Assembly (NCBI RefSeq): GCF_025464835.1
Contig: NZ_JAODMP010000047.1
Location: 1 to 64,000, forward strand
Source: Mycetocola sp.
GTDB lineage: Bacteria; Actinomycetota; Actinomycetes; Actinomycetales; Microbacteriaceae
DNA length: 64,000 nt
Reading direction: 5' to 3'
Shown here: positions 24,653 through 32,982 of the stretch, piece by piece
Layout: each line of letters begins with the position of its first letter
How positions within the stretch are numbered: position 1 is the stretch's first letter
Made by a program: the position numbers and the translations under genes
Notes under the pieces: model-generated
What the model was told of the DNA's origin: nothing
The model's input: the letters and a program-made list of their open reading frames with translations, nothing else
Database searches by the model: none

Positions 24653-25114
24653 CTACTCGCCCGGTGTCGGCGCCGGCTGGAACCCGCCGACCACGGAGCT
24701 GGGAAGCGTGTGGTCGACGGCGTCGAGTGGCGGCAGGCTCACAACCGCTTCGATGCCCACGAGAGCGCCCGCCCGGCCGAGAGCGTGGACCTGCAGCACC
24801 GTGATCGCGGTCGGCTGTGTGCCCCAACGCTCGATCGCGGGCCCGAACACCTCGTCGAGCGTCACATCCTTCGAGAAGTAGACGGTCAGCTTGGCGACAG
24901 CTGAGGTGTCAGCGCCCACATCGGCGAGGACCGCCTTGACCTGCTCGACCGCCTGGGCCGCCTGCGCTCCGGCACCTCCCTCGACGATCTCCCCGGAGGC
25001 ATCCACCCCGTTCTGCTCCCCGATGAACAGAAGCCTGCCGCCGTCGACGAGAGTTGCCTGCGAGAAGTACGGGCTCCTGTGCATGGTCGACGGGTTCACG
25101 TGTGCCAGGGTCAT
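24653..25114 (-). CDS. RidA (YjgF/YER057c/UK114) family protein
   Basis: A 153-residue protein with the RidA layout: SPYFSQATLVDGGRLLFIGEQNGVD near residues 14-38, QAVEQVKAVLADVGADTSAVAKLTVYF, and PTAITVLQVHALGRAGALVGIEAVV, where the Arg and Glu match the family's carboxylate-binding and catalytic positions. RidA deaminases hydrolyse reactive enamine/imine intermediates. The C-terminal 20 residues are an added tail. A GGAGG site precedes ATG 25114. It is divergent from the SRPBCC gene. Confidence 0.88.
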   Translation of the reverse strand: MTLAHVNPSTMHRSPYFSQATLVDGGRLLFIGEQNGVDASGEIVEGGAGAQAAQAVEQVKAVLADVGADTSAVAKLTVYFSKDVTLDEVFGPAIERWGTQPTAITVLQVHALGRAGALVGIEAVVSLPPLDAVDHTLPSSVVGGFQPAPTPGE

Positions 25115-25157
25115 GATGCCTCCAGTGCCATCGGTCTCGTCCGAGAATTGTAAGCAT

Positions 25158-25173
25158 TAAGCTCGAGTACATG
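25158..25173 (+). promoter_or_regulatory. Leaderless promoter of the SRPBCC gene
   Basis: TAAGCT at 25158-25163 precedes ATG 25171 by 7 nt. Confidence 0.4.
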
Positions 25174-25584
25174 AGCGAATCGAACGACACCACAGGGCAC
25201 AGCAAGGATGCCGGCTGGAACGTCGGCGTTCGCAAGACCGTCGCAGCGCCGGTAGCCGAAGTCTGGGCCTACCTCCTCGGCAAGGGACTGCCGATGTGGC
25301 TCGGCGACATTGACGAGCTGCCCGCCAAGAAAGGCGTGCGCTACCGCACGAACGACGGCGTCCGCGGCACCATCCGGGGTTTCGAGGAGAAGAAGCACGT
25401 CCGCCTGACCTGGCAGCCCGAGGATTGGCCGCACGACACCGCCCTGCAGCTCACCGTCAGCAAGTCCGCCGCGGGCGCGACGATCGAGATCTCGCACGAG
25501 GAACTCGCCGACCGCGAAGAACGTCGCATGATGCTCGGTCACTGGCACCGGGTGGTTGATTCGCTCGTCGCGCACTTCGAGTAG
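25171..25584 (+). CDS. SRPBCC (AHSA1/START-like) domain protein
   Basis: A 137-residue protein with the helix-grip fold typical of AHSA1-like proteins: VGVRKTVAAPVAEVWAYLLG at the N-terminus, then GVRYRTNDGVRGTIRGFEEKKHVRLTWQPEDW and the long C-terminal helix LADREERRMMLGHWHRVVDSLVAHF. These proteins bind hydrophobic ligands or assist chaperones; nothing here indicates a particular ligand. The next gene (25598) begins 13 bp later with its own -10 box. Confidence 0.86.
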   Translation: MSESNDTTGHSKDAGWNVGVRKTVAAPVAEVWAYLLGKGLPMWLGDIDELPAKKGVRYRTNDGVRGTIRGFEEKKHVRLTWQPEDWPHDTALQLTVSKSAAGATIEISHEELADREERRMMLGHWHRVVDSLVAHFE

Positions 25585-25597
25585 TTAGGCTGGGGCG

Positions 25598-25867
25598 GTG
25601 GAAACGGCATCCCTCACCCTCATCGGCAGACCCGGCTGTCATCTCTGTGATGACGCGCGCACGGTCGTCACGCGGGTGATGGACGAGCTTTCATCGCGAC
25701 CGGATGCTCCGGCACTCACCCTCGACGAGGTTTCGATCCTCGACGACGCGGAGCTGAACGCGAAATACGCTGAAGAGATCCCCGTCCTGCTCATCAACGG
25801 GCGGGTCCACAACTACTGGCGGATCGACCCGGTCCGCCTGACCAACGCACTCCTGGAGCTCACATGA
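25598..25867 (+). CDS. Glutaredoxin family protein
   Basis: An 89-residue thioredoxin-fold protein with the CxxC redox motif in LIGRPGCHLCDDA (Cys14 and Cys17) and the cis-Pro segment EIPVLLINGRV. This is the DUF836-like/glutaredoxin-like group that reduces disulfides in the cytosol. GTG 25598 follows TAGGCT (25586-25591) by 6 nt, a leaderless promoter. The stop overlaps the start of the Dabb gene by 4 bp (ATGA), so the two are co-translated. Confidence 0.9.
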   Translation: METASLTLIGRPGCHLCDDARTVVTRVMDELSSRPDAPALTLDEVSILDDAELNAKYAEEIPVLLINGRVHNYWRIDPVRLTNALLELT

Positions 25868-26163
25868 TCCGCCACATCGTCTGCTGGAAACTCGCCGCAA
25901 CGGATGACGCCACCAAGTCCGAACACGCCGCCGAGATCGCCCGTCAGATGAACGAGCTGCCCGCGCTGATCCCCGAGATCCGTGCGCTGCAGGTCGGCAA
26001 GAATGTGCTGTTCCCGGAAGTCAACTGGGATGTCGTGCTCATCGCCGACTTCGACGACGCCGACGCGCTCGAGCGCTACTCGGTGCACCCGGAGCACCAG
26101 CGGGTCGGCAAGTACATCGGTGAAGTGCGCGAGGACCGGGTCGCCGTCGACGTCGAGGTCTGA
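25864..26163 (+). CDS. Dabb (stress-responsive A/B barrel) domain protein
   Basis: A 99-residue protein beginning MIRHIVCWKLAATDDATKSE with LPALIPEIRALQVGKNVLF and a conserved YSVHPEHQRVGKYI near residue 80, the signature of dimeric alpha/beta-barrel (Dabb) proteins. Family members are stress-induced in plants or act as cyclases or monooxygenases in polyketide pathways; the role here is unknown. It overlaps the glutaredoxin gene by 4 bp. A repeat array (26174-26349) follows. Confidence 0.88.
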   Translation: MIRHIVCWKLAATDDATKSEHAAEIARQMNELPALIPEIRALQVGKNVLFPEVNWDVVLIADFDDADALERYSVHPEHQRVGKYIGEVREDRVAVDVEV

Positions 26164-26173
26164 CCCGCGCAGC

Positions 26174-26349
26174 CGTTGATCGAGTAGCGACGAAGGAGCG
26201 TATCGAGATCCTCGCTGCGGGAGGCGGATCTCGATACGGCCGCAAGCGGCCTACTCGATCAGCGGGCTGTGGCGGCAGGCGGCCTACTCGATCAGCGGGC
26301 TGTGGCGGCAAGCGGTCTACTCGATCAGCGGGCCGTGGCGGCAAGCGGG
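26174..26349. repeat. GATC-type inverted repeat plus three 33-bp tandem copies (locus A)
   Basis: A left arm starting GTTGATCGAGTAG (26174) and ending GTATCGAGATC pairs with a right arm from GATCTCGATACGG (26227) to CTACTCGATCAGC (26263). The tail CTACTCGATCAGCGG... then repeats in three tandem 33-bp units starting at 26251, 26284 and 26317. Related elements are at 32983-33226 and 36320-36359. Confidence 0.85.
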
Positions 26350-26356
26350 GCGCCGT

Positions 26357-26416
26357 TTCACTCGTTCCGGCCCGGTTCACGCGTTACGCCGGGTGAATCC
26401 GTCCGGAACGCGTGAA
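26357..26416. repeat. 60-nt palindromic element, copy 2
   Basis: Outer arms TTCACTCGTTCCGG and CCGGAACGCGTGAA (one mismatch) with an inner CCCGG/CCGGG pair. It lies 12 bp after the aspS stop on the minus strand, so it may serve as the aspS terminator. Confidence 0.65.
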
Positions 26417-26428
26417 TTCGCGTGCCCT

Positions 26429-27769
26429 CTACGGCAGCAAGCGGGTGGGGCCGCGGAAGAGGTAGGTGACCTCGCGGATCGACGTCTCGTGCAGCATGAG
26501 CATGAGCACACGGGCGAGGCCCATGCCGAAACCACCATGTGGCGGCACGCCATAACGGAAGAAGTCGAGGTAGAAGTCGAGCTCTTTCGGGTCGAGACCC
26601 TTCTCCTTCGCCTGCTCGATGAGCACGTCGACACGGTGTTCGCGTTGTGCCCCCGTGGAGATCTCCACACCGTTGAAGATGAGGTCGTAGCTCTTCGTGA
26701 TCGACGCGTCGCCGTCATGGCGCATGTGGTAGAACGGCCGGATGCTCGAGGCGTAGTCGGTAAGGAAGACGAATTCGTGGCCGAACGTCTCGGCGACATA
26801 CGCGGAGATCTGGCGTTCACCTTCCGGGTCCATGTCGTCGTCTGCGCGGGGAACCTCATAGCCGCGCTCGGCGACGATGCGCTTCGCCTCTGCGAGCGGG
26901 ATGCGGGGGAACGGGGTGGACGGGACGGTGACCTCGAGGTCGAACAGCGCCTTGATCTCGTCACCGTGCTTGGCCTGAACGGCGGTGAACCCGGCGACGA
27001 TGAGGTCCTCGTGCAGCTGCATGACGTCTTCGTGCGAGTCGATCCAGCTCACTTCGGAGTCGATCGACGTGAACTCGGTCGCGTGACGTGAGGTGAACGA
27101 CGGGTCGGCGCGGAACGCTGGCCCGACCTCGAAGACCTTGCCGAAGCCGGCCGGCTGGGCCATCTGCTTGAAGAACTGCGGGCTCTGCGCGAGGTAGGCC
27201 TTGGTGTCGAAGTACTCGATCTCGAACAGTTCGGCGCGCGACTCGCTGGCGGAGGCCATGAGCTTCGGTGTGTGCAGCTCGATGAAGTCGTTGTCGATCC
27301 AGTAGCTGCGGAGCGCGTGCTCGAACGTGGTCTGGATACGGAAGATGAGGTTCTGTTTCGGGTTGCGCAGGTCGAGAAAACGCCAGTCCATGCGCTTGTC
27401 GAGGCTGGAGTCAGCGGCGATCGGCGTCTCGGGGAGGGCCTCTCCGACGACATCGAGCGACTCGAGCTTGATCTCGAGCCCGCCGAGCTTCACGCGTTCG
27501 TCATGCTTGAGCGTGCCGGTGACGGTGATGAACGAGCCGTGGGCCAGAGCCGAGATGGATTCGGTGATGGCGAGTTTCGTCGCGGATGCCTCATCCTCGT
27601 CGTTCAGTTCGCGAACGGCCGGATTGACCAGCTGAGCAGCGCCGGACTCATCGCGGAGCACGATGAACTGGACCTTCTTCTGATCACGGACGGTCTCGAC
27701 CCATCCGGAGACGGAGACGGGGCCCTCAGGGAGGTCGGCCAGGTTCTTGATCAATACGCGTGTGGTCAC
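26429..27769 (-). CDS. aspS: Aspartate--tRNA ligase, short (archaeal-type, AspRS2 / aspartate--tRNA(Asn) ligase)
   Basis: A 446-residue class IIb synthetase. The OB-fold anticodon domain (about 1-110, VSVSGWVETVRDQKKVQFIVLRD) precedes the catalytic core with motif 1 region (IFRIQTTFEHALRSYW), motif 2 (VGPAFRADPSFTSRHATEFTSID) and motif 3 (GMGLARVLMLM). The bacterial GAD insertion is absent, which explains the length (bacterial AspRS is about 590). The type is often non-discriminating, so it may also charge tRNA-Asn for GatCAB amidation; this is inference. GTG 27769 is used, with TAAGCT about 8 nt upstream. Confidence 0.93.
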   Translation of the reverse strand: MTTRVLIKNLADLPEGPVSVSGWVETVRDQKKVQFIVLRDESGAAQLVNPAVRELNDEDEASATKLAITESISALAHGSFITVTGTLKHDERVKLGGLEIKLESLDVVGEALPETPIAADSSLDKRMDWRFLDLRNPKQNLIFRIQTTFEHALRSYWIDNDFIELHTPKLMASASESRAELFEIEYFDTKAYLAQSPQFFKQMAQPAGFGKVFEVGPAFRADPSFTSRHATEFTSIDSEVSWIDSHEDVMQLHEDLIVAGFTAVQAKHGDEIKALFDLEVTVPSTPFPRIPLAEAKRIVAERGYEVPRADDDMDPEGERQISAYVAETFGHEFVFLTDYASSIRPFYHMRHDGDASITKSYDLIFNGVEISTGAQREHRVDVLIEQAKEKGLDPKELDFYLDFFRYGVPPHGGFGMGLARVLMLMLHETSIREVTYLFRGPTRLLP

Positions 27770-27863
27770 GAGGGTCTAGCTTACGCGAGCGGTCCAATCT
27801 GACGGATTCCTGCGAGAAGTACCGGGCGCAGGCCCCCGGTACTTCGCCGAGTTCTACGATACG

Positions 27864-27879
27864 TAGACTGGGACGTGTG
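27864..27879 (+). promoter_or_regulatory. Leaderless promoter of the histidine phosphatase and cytochrome c maturation unit
   Basis: TAGACT at 27864-27869 precedes GTG 27877 by 7 nt. The following genes are closely spaced or overlapping to 32954. Confidence 0.45.
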
Positions 27880-28512
27880 GTAGCCAGTCAGATTCATCTC
27901 GTCCGACACGGCGAGGTGCATAATCCCTTGCGCGTGCTCTACGGACGCCTCCCCGGCTACCGTCTCTCCGAACTCGGTGAACAGATGGCGGCCGCCGCAG
28001 CCGACGACCTCGCCAGCCGCGGCAGGGAGATCACGCGATTGCTGGCATCCCCGCTGCAACGCGCACAGGAGTCGGCCGTCCCGATATCGGGACGCTTCGG
28101 TATTCCGATCGAGACCGACGAGAGGGTCATCGAACCGACAAACCACTTCGAGGGCACGGTCATGCGCCTCGCGCTGCGCAACCCCGCCAACTGGGTCGCG
28201 CTGCGCAACCCGCGCAAACCCAGCTGGGGCGAGCCGTACGTGTCGATCGTTGCCCGCATGCTCGACGCTGTGCGCGATGTCTGGGAGTCGACACCGTCTG
28301 GAGATGTTGTCCTCGTCAGCCACCAGTTGCCGATCTGGATGGTTCACTCCGCGCTCGGCGACGGCCGCCTGCCGCATGACCCGCGGGAGCGCCGCTGCGC
28401 CCTGTCGAGCATCACATCGTTCGAACACCGAGACGGCGTCTTCGTCGAGGTCGACTACACCGACCCCGCAGGCGTTCTCGCAGCGGGTGCGACGGACGTG
28501 GGAGCGGTATGA
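27877..28512 (+). CDS. Histidine phosphatase family protein
   Basis: A 211-residue protein of the phosphoglycerate-mutase-like superfamily. The catalytic LVRHGEVHNP (RHG) is near residue 10, a second region LASPLQRAQESAVPIS follows, and VLVSHQLPIWMVHSALG carries the second catalytic His. The substrate is unknown; family members dephosphorylate sugars, phosphoproteins or cofactors. The stop overlaps the start of the TlpA-like gene by 4 bp (ATGA), so it is first in the cytochrome c maturation operon, a common actinobacterial arrangement. Confidence 0.9.
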   Translation: MVASQIHLVRHGEVHNPLRVLYGRLPGYRLSELGEQMAAAAADDLASRGREITRLLASPLQRAQESAVPISGRFGIPIETDERVIEPTNHFEGTVMRLALRNPANWVALRNPRKPSWGEPYVSIVARMLDAVRDVWESTPSGDVVLVSHQLPIWMVHSALGDGRLPHDPRERRCALSSITSFEHRDGVFVEVDYTDPAGVLAAGATDVGAV

Positions 28513-29096
28513 GGCGACGGATGCGCGTGGCTGCGATCGGGATCGCCGCTGTTCTGCTTCTCACCGGTTGCGCAAGCGACCCCCTCGCTGAGCAATATAA
28601 AGAGGGCAGCAACAAGGGATACATCGCCGGAGACGGTTCCGTGACCGAGATCCCCGAGGCGGAGCGCGGGGACTCGATCAGCTTCGCCGGCGCGACCGAG
28701 AGCGGCGAGAAGATCTCCTCGGAGGACTTTCCCGGCGAGGTCCTCGTCGTGAACTTCTGGTACGCCGCGTGCGCCCCCTGCCGGGCGGAAGCGCCCGACC
28801 TTCAGGAACTCAGCGCCGAGTACGACGGCAAGGGCGCTCAGTTCATCGGGGTCAACGTGTACGACCAGGCCGACACGGCGCTCTCCTTCAACGAAACCTA
28901 CGGCATCACCTACCCGTCGATCCTCGACGTGCAGGACGGCGCCGTGAAACTCGCTTTCACCGGAACGGTGCCGCCGAAAGCGGTGCCGACAACGATCGTG
29001 CTCGACAAGGAAGGCAGGGTCTCGGCCCGCATCCTCGGGCAGTTGAAAGAAGCATCCATCCTCGGCACGCTCATTCGCGACGCGATCGAAGAGTAG
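28509..29096 (+). CDS. resA: ResA/TlpA-like thiol-disulfide oxidoreductase lipoprotein
   Basis: A 195-residue extracytoplasmic thioredoxin-fold protein. A signal peptide (MRRRMRVAAIGIAAVLLLTG) ends in the lipobox LLTGC with Cys21 as the lipidated residue. The active site is WYAACAPC (Cys88 and Cys91) and the cis-Pro segment is AVPTTIVLD. It would keep apocytochrome c CxxCH cysteines reduced for haem attachment, receiving electrons from CcdA. It overlaps the phosphatase gene and is followed by ccdA 9 bp later. Confidence 0.93.
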   Translation: MRRRMRVAAIGIAAVLLLTGCASDPLAEQYKEGSNKGYIAGDGSVTEIPEAERGDSISFAGATESGEKISSEDFPGEVLVVNFWYAACAPCRAEAPDLQELSAEYDGKGAQFIGVNVYDQADTALSFNETYGITYPSILDVQDGAVKLAFTGTVPPKAVPTTIVLDKEGRVSARILGQLKEASILGTLIRDAIEE

Positions 29097-29105
29097 AGCG
29101 CCGTC

Positions 29106-29852
29106 ATGAATCCGGGTGAGATCGTCCTCAATGGGCAACTTTTCGCGGCCATCCCCATCGCCCTGCTGGCCGGGCTGGTCTCATTCGCGTCGCCCTGCGT
29201 GCTTCCGCTGGTGCCCGGCTACCTCGGTTACGTCAGCGGGATGTCGAACGGCCCCCGCGCCAAACAGGCTCCTGCCCGATCACGGGTGATGCTCGGAGCT
29301 GTGCTCTTCGTGCTCGGCTTCAGCCTTGTCTTCGTGCTGATCGGAGCATTCGCGGGCACCATCGGCGCATTCGTCGTGCAGTGGGAGGATGTCATCACCC
29401 GCGTGCTCGGCGTCGTCGTCATCGTCATGGGCCTCGTCTTCGTCGGGCAGTTCTCGTTCCTCCAACGCACGGTCAAGTCGAACTTCCGCCCGGCGACAGG
29501 ACTCGCAGGGGCGCCCGTCCTCGGGCTTGTCTTCGCGGTCGGCTGGGCGCCCTGCCTGGGGCCGACGCTCATCGCCATCCAGGCGCTCAGCCTCACCTCT
29601 GGTTCTACCGGTCGGGGAGCGCTTCTCGGACTGGTCTACTGCCTCGGCCTTGGGATCCCTTTCCTTCTGGTGGCCGCCGGGTTGAACTGGGTCACCGGAT
29701 CCGTAGCATTCCTGAAACGGCATATCCGCGCGATCAACGTGGCCGGCGGCATCCTGCTCGTCTTCATCGGCGTGCTGATGGTCTCCGGTGTCTGGGGAAT
29801 GCTCATGTCACGAGTCGGAGTGCTGATCGACGGTTATGTCACGACCATCTGA
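29106..29852 (+). CDS. ccdA: Cytochrome c biogenesis protein CcdA (thiol-reductant transporter)
   Basis: A 248-residue membrane protein with about six helices. Conserved cysteines are in FASPCVLPLVPGYLGYVSG (near residue 27) and GWAPCLGPTL (near residue 148), the pair that relays electrons across the membrane from cytoplasmic thioredoxin to ResA-like proteins. Length is standard for CcdA. It overlaps the start of resB by 17 bp. Confidence 0.95.
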   Translation: MNPGEIVLNGQLFAAIPIALLAGLVSFASPCVLPLVPGYLGYVSGMSNGPRAKQAPARSRVMLGAVLFVLGFSLVFVLIGAFAGTIGAFVVQWEDVITRVLGVVVIVMGLVFVGQFSFLQRTVKSNFRPATGLAGAPVLGLVFAVGWAPCLGPTLIAIQALSLTSGSTGRGALLGLVYCLGLGIPFLLVAAGLNWVTGSVAFLKRHIRAINVAGGILLVFIGVLMVSGVWGMLMSRVGVLIDGYVTTI

Positions 29853-31518
29853 TTACGTCGATGCGGGGGCCCGCCCGCAGCAGGAGCGCCCTGACGACGA
29901 CATCGTCCAGCCGAAGCTCGGTTTCACCGGCACCCTGCGGTTCATCTGGCGACAGCTCACGAGCATGCGCACCGCGCTGATGTTGTTGCTGCTCCTGGCA
30001 ATTGCCGCGGTGCCAGGATCACTCGTGCCGCAGCGCAGTTCGGACCCGAACGGCGTCATCCAGTACTTCGACGACAACCCTGACCTCGCGCCGGTGCTCG
30101 ACAGCATCCAGATGTTCGATGTCTACGGGTCCGTGTGGTTCTCGAGCATCTACCTGCTGCTGTTCATCTCGCTGATCGGCTGCGTGGTGCCGCGCACCAA
30201 ACACCACTTCCAGGCGATGCGGTCGCGTCCCCCGCGTACCCCCGCCAGGCTCCAACGCCTCGCCGCTCACACCGAGATCACCCTGGAGGGTGGGAACGCC
30301 GGCTCCGCGATCGAATCGGCACACGCGCTGCTCAAGAAGTCCGGCTACCGGACGGAGCTCTACCAGGGCCGGAACGGCGACGTGTCGGTCTCGGCCGAGC
30401 GCGGTTACCTCCGCGAGACCGGAAACCTCGTCTTCCACTCCGCTCTCGTCGGCATGCTCCTCACCGTCGCCATCGGCGGCGGGCTCGGCTATGCCGGCCA
30501 GCGGGTCATCGTCGAGGGGCAGACCTTCGTGAACACACTGCTCGACTACAACTCGTTCAACCCGGGGCGGTTCTACAACCCGGACGACCTCGCCCCGTAC
30601 TCCCTGTCGCTCGACAACTTCGACGTGACGTACGAGCAGAAGAACCTCGACGCCTACGGCCAGCCCATCGACTTCACAGCCCACGTCACCACGCGGTTGC
30701 CGAACGGCGACACCGAGGAACGGGCCATCAAGGTGAACGACCCGCTTCGGTTCGAGGGTACGGATGTCTTCCTCCTCGGCAACGGCTACGCGCCGAAGGT
30801 CACCGTCCGGGACCCGGACGGCACTGTGGTCTGGACCGATTCGGTTCCGTTCCTCCCGCAGGACGGCAACCTCACCTCTCTCGGCGTCATCAAGATCCCG
30901 GACGGCCTCGAGGAGCAGATCGGCATGATCGGCTTCCTCTACCCGACCGCATACGAGCTGGAGACCGGCGCGTATACCTCCACCTACCCCGACCTCGTCT
31001 TTCCGGTGCTGACACTCAACGTGTACTCCGGTGACCTCGGCATCAACGACGGTGCTCCCAAATCGGTGTACGAGCTCAACGTGGACGATATGACCCAATT
31101 GACCGGCGGGGAAACCGGCGTGGATTCGATCGAACTGATGCCGGGGCAGAGCCAGGAGCTGCCGGGCGGTCGAGGGTCCATCACCTTCGAGAACGCGAAT
31201 CCGGATGCTGCGGCGTCCGCCGACGAGAACGCCACGACCGCAGACTTCAGCGGTTCCGTCGCCCGCTTCGCCTCCTTCGACGTGCATCGTGACCCGACCC
31301 AGGGCTGGGTGCTCACCTTCGCAATCCTCATCCTCGGCGGACTGCTGACCTCGCTGTTCATCCCGCGCCGGCGGGTCTGGATCAAGGCGACCGACAACGT
31401 CGACGGCACGGTTCGCGTCGAATACGCCGGCCTCGCCCGCGGTGAAGACCCCGGGCTCGGTGAGGCCGTCGACGCCATCGCTTACCGTCACGGCACCGCT
31501 CTCGGCCTGCAGCGATGA
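29836..31518 (+). CDS. resB: Cytochrome c biogenesis protein ResB (Ccs1)
   Basis: A 560-residue protein with three N-terminal helices (TALMLLLLLAIAAVPGSLVP, SIYLLLFISLIGCVV, LVFHSALVGMLLTVAIGGGLG), a large extracytoplasmic domain (about 225-480) and a C-terminal helix (WVLTFAILILGGLLTSLFI). Together with CcsB it forms the system II haem lyase that delivers haem and attaches it to apocytochrome c. It overlaps ccdA by 17 bp and the DUF3054 gene by 4 bp. Confidence 0.95.
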   Translation: MSRPSDYVDAGARPQQERPDDDIVQPKLGFTGTLRFIWRQLTSMRTALMLLLLLAIAAVPGSLVPQRSSDPNGVIQYFDDNPDLAPVLDSIQMFDVYGSVWFSSIYLLLFISLIGCVVPRTKHHFQAMRSRPPRTPARLQRLAAHTEITLEGGNAGSAIESAHALLKKSGYRTELYQGRNGDVSVSAERGYLRETGNLVFHSALVGMLLTVAIGGGLGYAGQRVIVEGQTFVNTLLDYNSFNPGRFYNPDDLAPYSLSLDNFDVTYEQKNLDAYGQPIDFTAHVTTRLPNGDTEERAIKVNDPLRFEGTDVFLLGNGYAPKVTVRDPDGTVVWTDSVPFLPQDGNLTSLGVIKIPDGLEEQIGMIGFLYPTAYELETGAYTSTYPDLVFPVLTLNVYSGDLGINDGAPKSVYELNVDDMTQLTGGETGVDSIELMPGQSQELPGGRGSITFENANPDAAASADENATTADFSGSVARFASFDVHRDPTQGWVLTFAILILGGLLTSLFIPRRRVWIKATDNVDGTVRVEYAGLARGEDPGLGEAVDAIAYRHGTALGLQR

Positions 31519-31931
31519 GCCGCCGCGCCAGGGTGATGCTTGCTGCCGGGATCGACCTGGCGGCGACGCTGCTGTTCGTCCTCGTCGGGCGCGGCAGCCA
31601 CAACGCGGATGCCAGCATCCTCGGGCTCCTCACCACCTGGTGGCCGTTCGCCGCTGCGCTCGCGGTCGGCTGGGGAGTGACCGCCGCCTGGAAACGGCCG
31701 TTCGGCATCCTCTGGCCCGGTGTCGGCGTCTGGCTGATCACCGTGGCCGGCGGGATGCTGCTCCGCACAGCATCGGGGCAGGGAACGGCCGTACCCTTTC
31801 TCCTCGTCGCCACGATATCCCTTGCCGTACTGCTGATGGGTTGGCGAGCGATCGCCGCCGTGACTTCCCGCTGGCACTCCAACCGGGCGGCATCCGCAGA
31901 CCTTCCCCGCAAAACCGAGAGGTACCCTTAG
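31515..31931 (+). CDS. DUF3054 membrane protein inside the cytochrome c maturation operon
   Basis: A 138-residue protein with four hydrophobic helices beginning AAGIDLAATLLFVLVGRGSH, the DUF3054 signature, then LLTTWWPFAAALAVGWGVTAAW. Its start overlaps resB by 4 bp and ccsB follows 3 bp after its stop. Function unknown. The tight packing between resB and ccsB suggests a role in the haem-lyase system, but this is inference from position. Confidence 0.85.
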   Translation: MSRRARVMLAAGIDLAATLLFVLVGRGSHNADASILGLLTTWWPFAAALAVGWGVTAAWKRPFGILWPGVGVWLITVAGGMLLRTASGQGTAVPFLLVATISLAVLLMGWRAIAAVTSRWHSNRAASADLPRKTERYP

Positions 31932-31934
31932 ATC

Positions 31935-32954
31935 GTGGATCTGAACGAACTTTCCGTGCTGTCCCTCTGGTCGGCCATGGCGATGTACATGCTCGCCTTC
32001 ATCGCCTTCGCGCTCGACCTCGCCCGTCGGTCGGCCGACGTGACGGCCGCCGCCAACCAGCTGGCCGCGGCGGGCGCCCACCACAATGCCTCCCTGTCGT
32101 CGTCTCTGGAAACAGCTGAAGTCGGCCGTGCGTCCGGTCGACCGGTGACCACATTGACCCGGACGGACACCGACGCGCCGCAGGTCCAGGCCCGCCAGTC
32201 GCCGGTGCTGCGCGTCGCGCTCGCGCTCACCGTTCTCGGGTTCCTGCTGCACCTCACGGCAGTGGTCACTCGCGGTGTCGCCGCCGGCCGGGTGCCGTGG
32301 GCGAACATGTACGAGTTCGGGCTCACCGGCACTCTGCTCATCATCGCCGTGTACCTCGTCGTGCTGCTCCGGATCGACCTGCGCTTCCTCGGCACGTTCA
32401 TCACCGGGCTGGTCCTGGTGCTGCTCGGTATCGCCGCGGTCGACTTCTACGTCGAGATCGTTCCGCTGCCGCCGGCCCTGCAGTCGGCCTGGCTCGTCAT
32501 CCACGTCTTCGTCGCCTCGGCCGGGACCGCGTTCTTCGCTCTCGGTTTTGCGCTGGCGGTGCTGCAGCTCGTTCAGCACCGTCGTGAAGTCGGCGGCGCT
32601 GACCTCTCCGGGCTCAAACTGAAGTTCCTGGCGACGCTGCCGACGGCGGAACGGCTGGAGAACCTCGCGTACCGCACGAACATCGTCGGCTTCATCCTCT
32701 GGACGTTCACGCTCATGGCTGGTGCGATCTGGGCCGAGCGGGCCTGGGGTCGCTACTGGGGCTGGGACACCAAAGAGGTCTGGACCTTCATCATCTGGGT
32801 GATCTACGCGGGCTACATCCACGCGCGGGCGACTCGCGGCTGGCGCGGATCCCGGTCGGCATGGCTTGCCATCATCGGATTCGTCGCCGTGATGTTCAAC
32901 TTCTCGGTGGTCAATCTCTTCTTCAAGGGCCTGCACGCCTACTCGGGACTGTAG
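31935..32954 (+). CDS. ccsB: c-type cytochrome biogenesis protein CcsB
   Basis: A 339-residue polytopic haem-handling protein. The tryptophan-rich WWD-type signature is WGRYWGWDTKEVWTFIIWVIYAGY near residues 272-295, with conserved His residues in flanking helices (FLLHLTAVVTRGV, IHARATRGWRG). With ResB it forms the CcsBA-type synthetase. A GTG start is used, 3 bp after the DUF3054 stop, with a GAGAGG site upstream. It is the last gene of the operon and a repeat array follows. Confidence 0.95.
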   Translation: MDLNELSVLSLWSAMAMYMLAFIAFALDLARRSADVTAAANQLAAAGAHHNASLSSSLETAEVGRASGRPVTTLTRTDTDAPQVQARQSPVLRVALALTVLGFLLHLTAVVTRGVAAGRVPWANMYEFGLTGTLLIIAVYLVVLLRIDLRFLGTFITGLVLVLLGIAAVDFYVEIVPLPPALQSAWLVIHVFVASAGTAFFALGFALAVLQLVQHRREVGGADLSGLKLKFLATLPTAERLENLAYRTNIVGFILWTFTLMAGAIWAERAWGRYWGWDTKEVWTFIIWVIYAGYIHARATRGWRGSRSAWLAIIGFVAVMFNFSVVNLFFKGLHAYSGL

Positions 32955-32982
32955 CCCGCCGGTCTAACGGTCGCCCTCCTCC

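Noticed and set aside
26174-26349. A CRISPR array
   Set aside because: The 33-bp units are directly adjacent with no unique spacers, are part of an inverted-repeat element, and no cas gene is present.
30019-31491. A 490-codon minus-strand ORF
   Set aside because: Antisense to resB; no family motifs and composition dominated by Arg, Gly, Val and Glu as in shadow frames.
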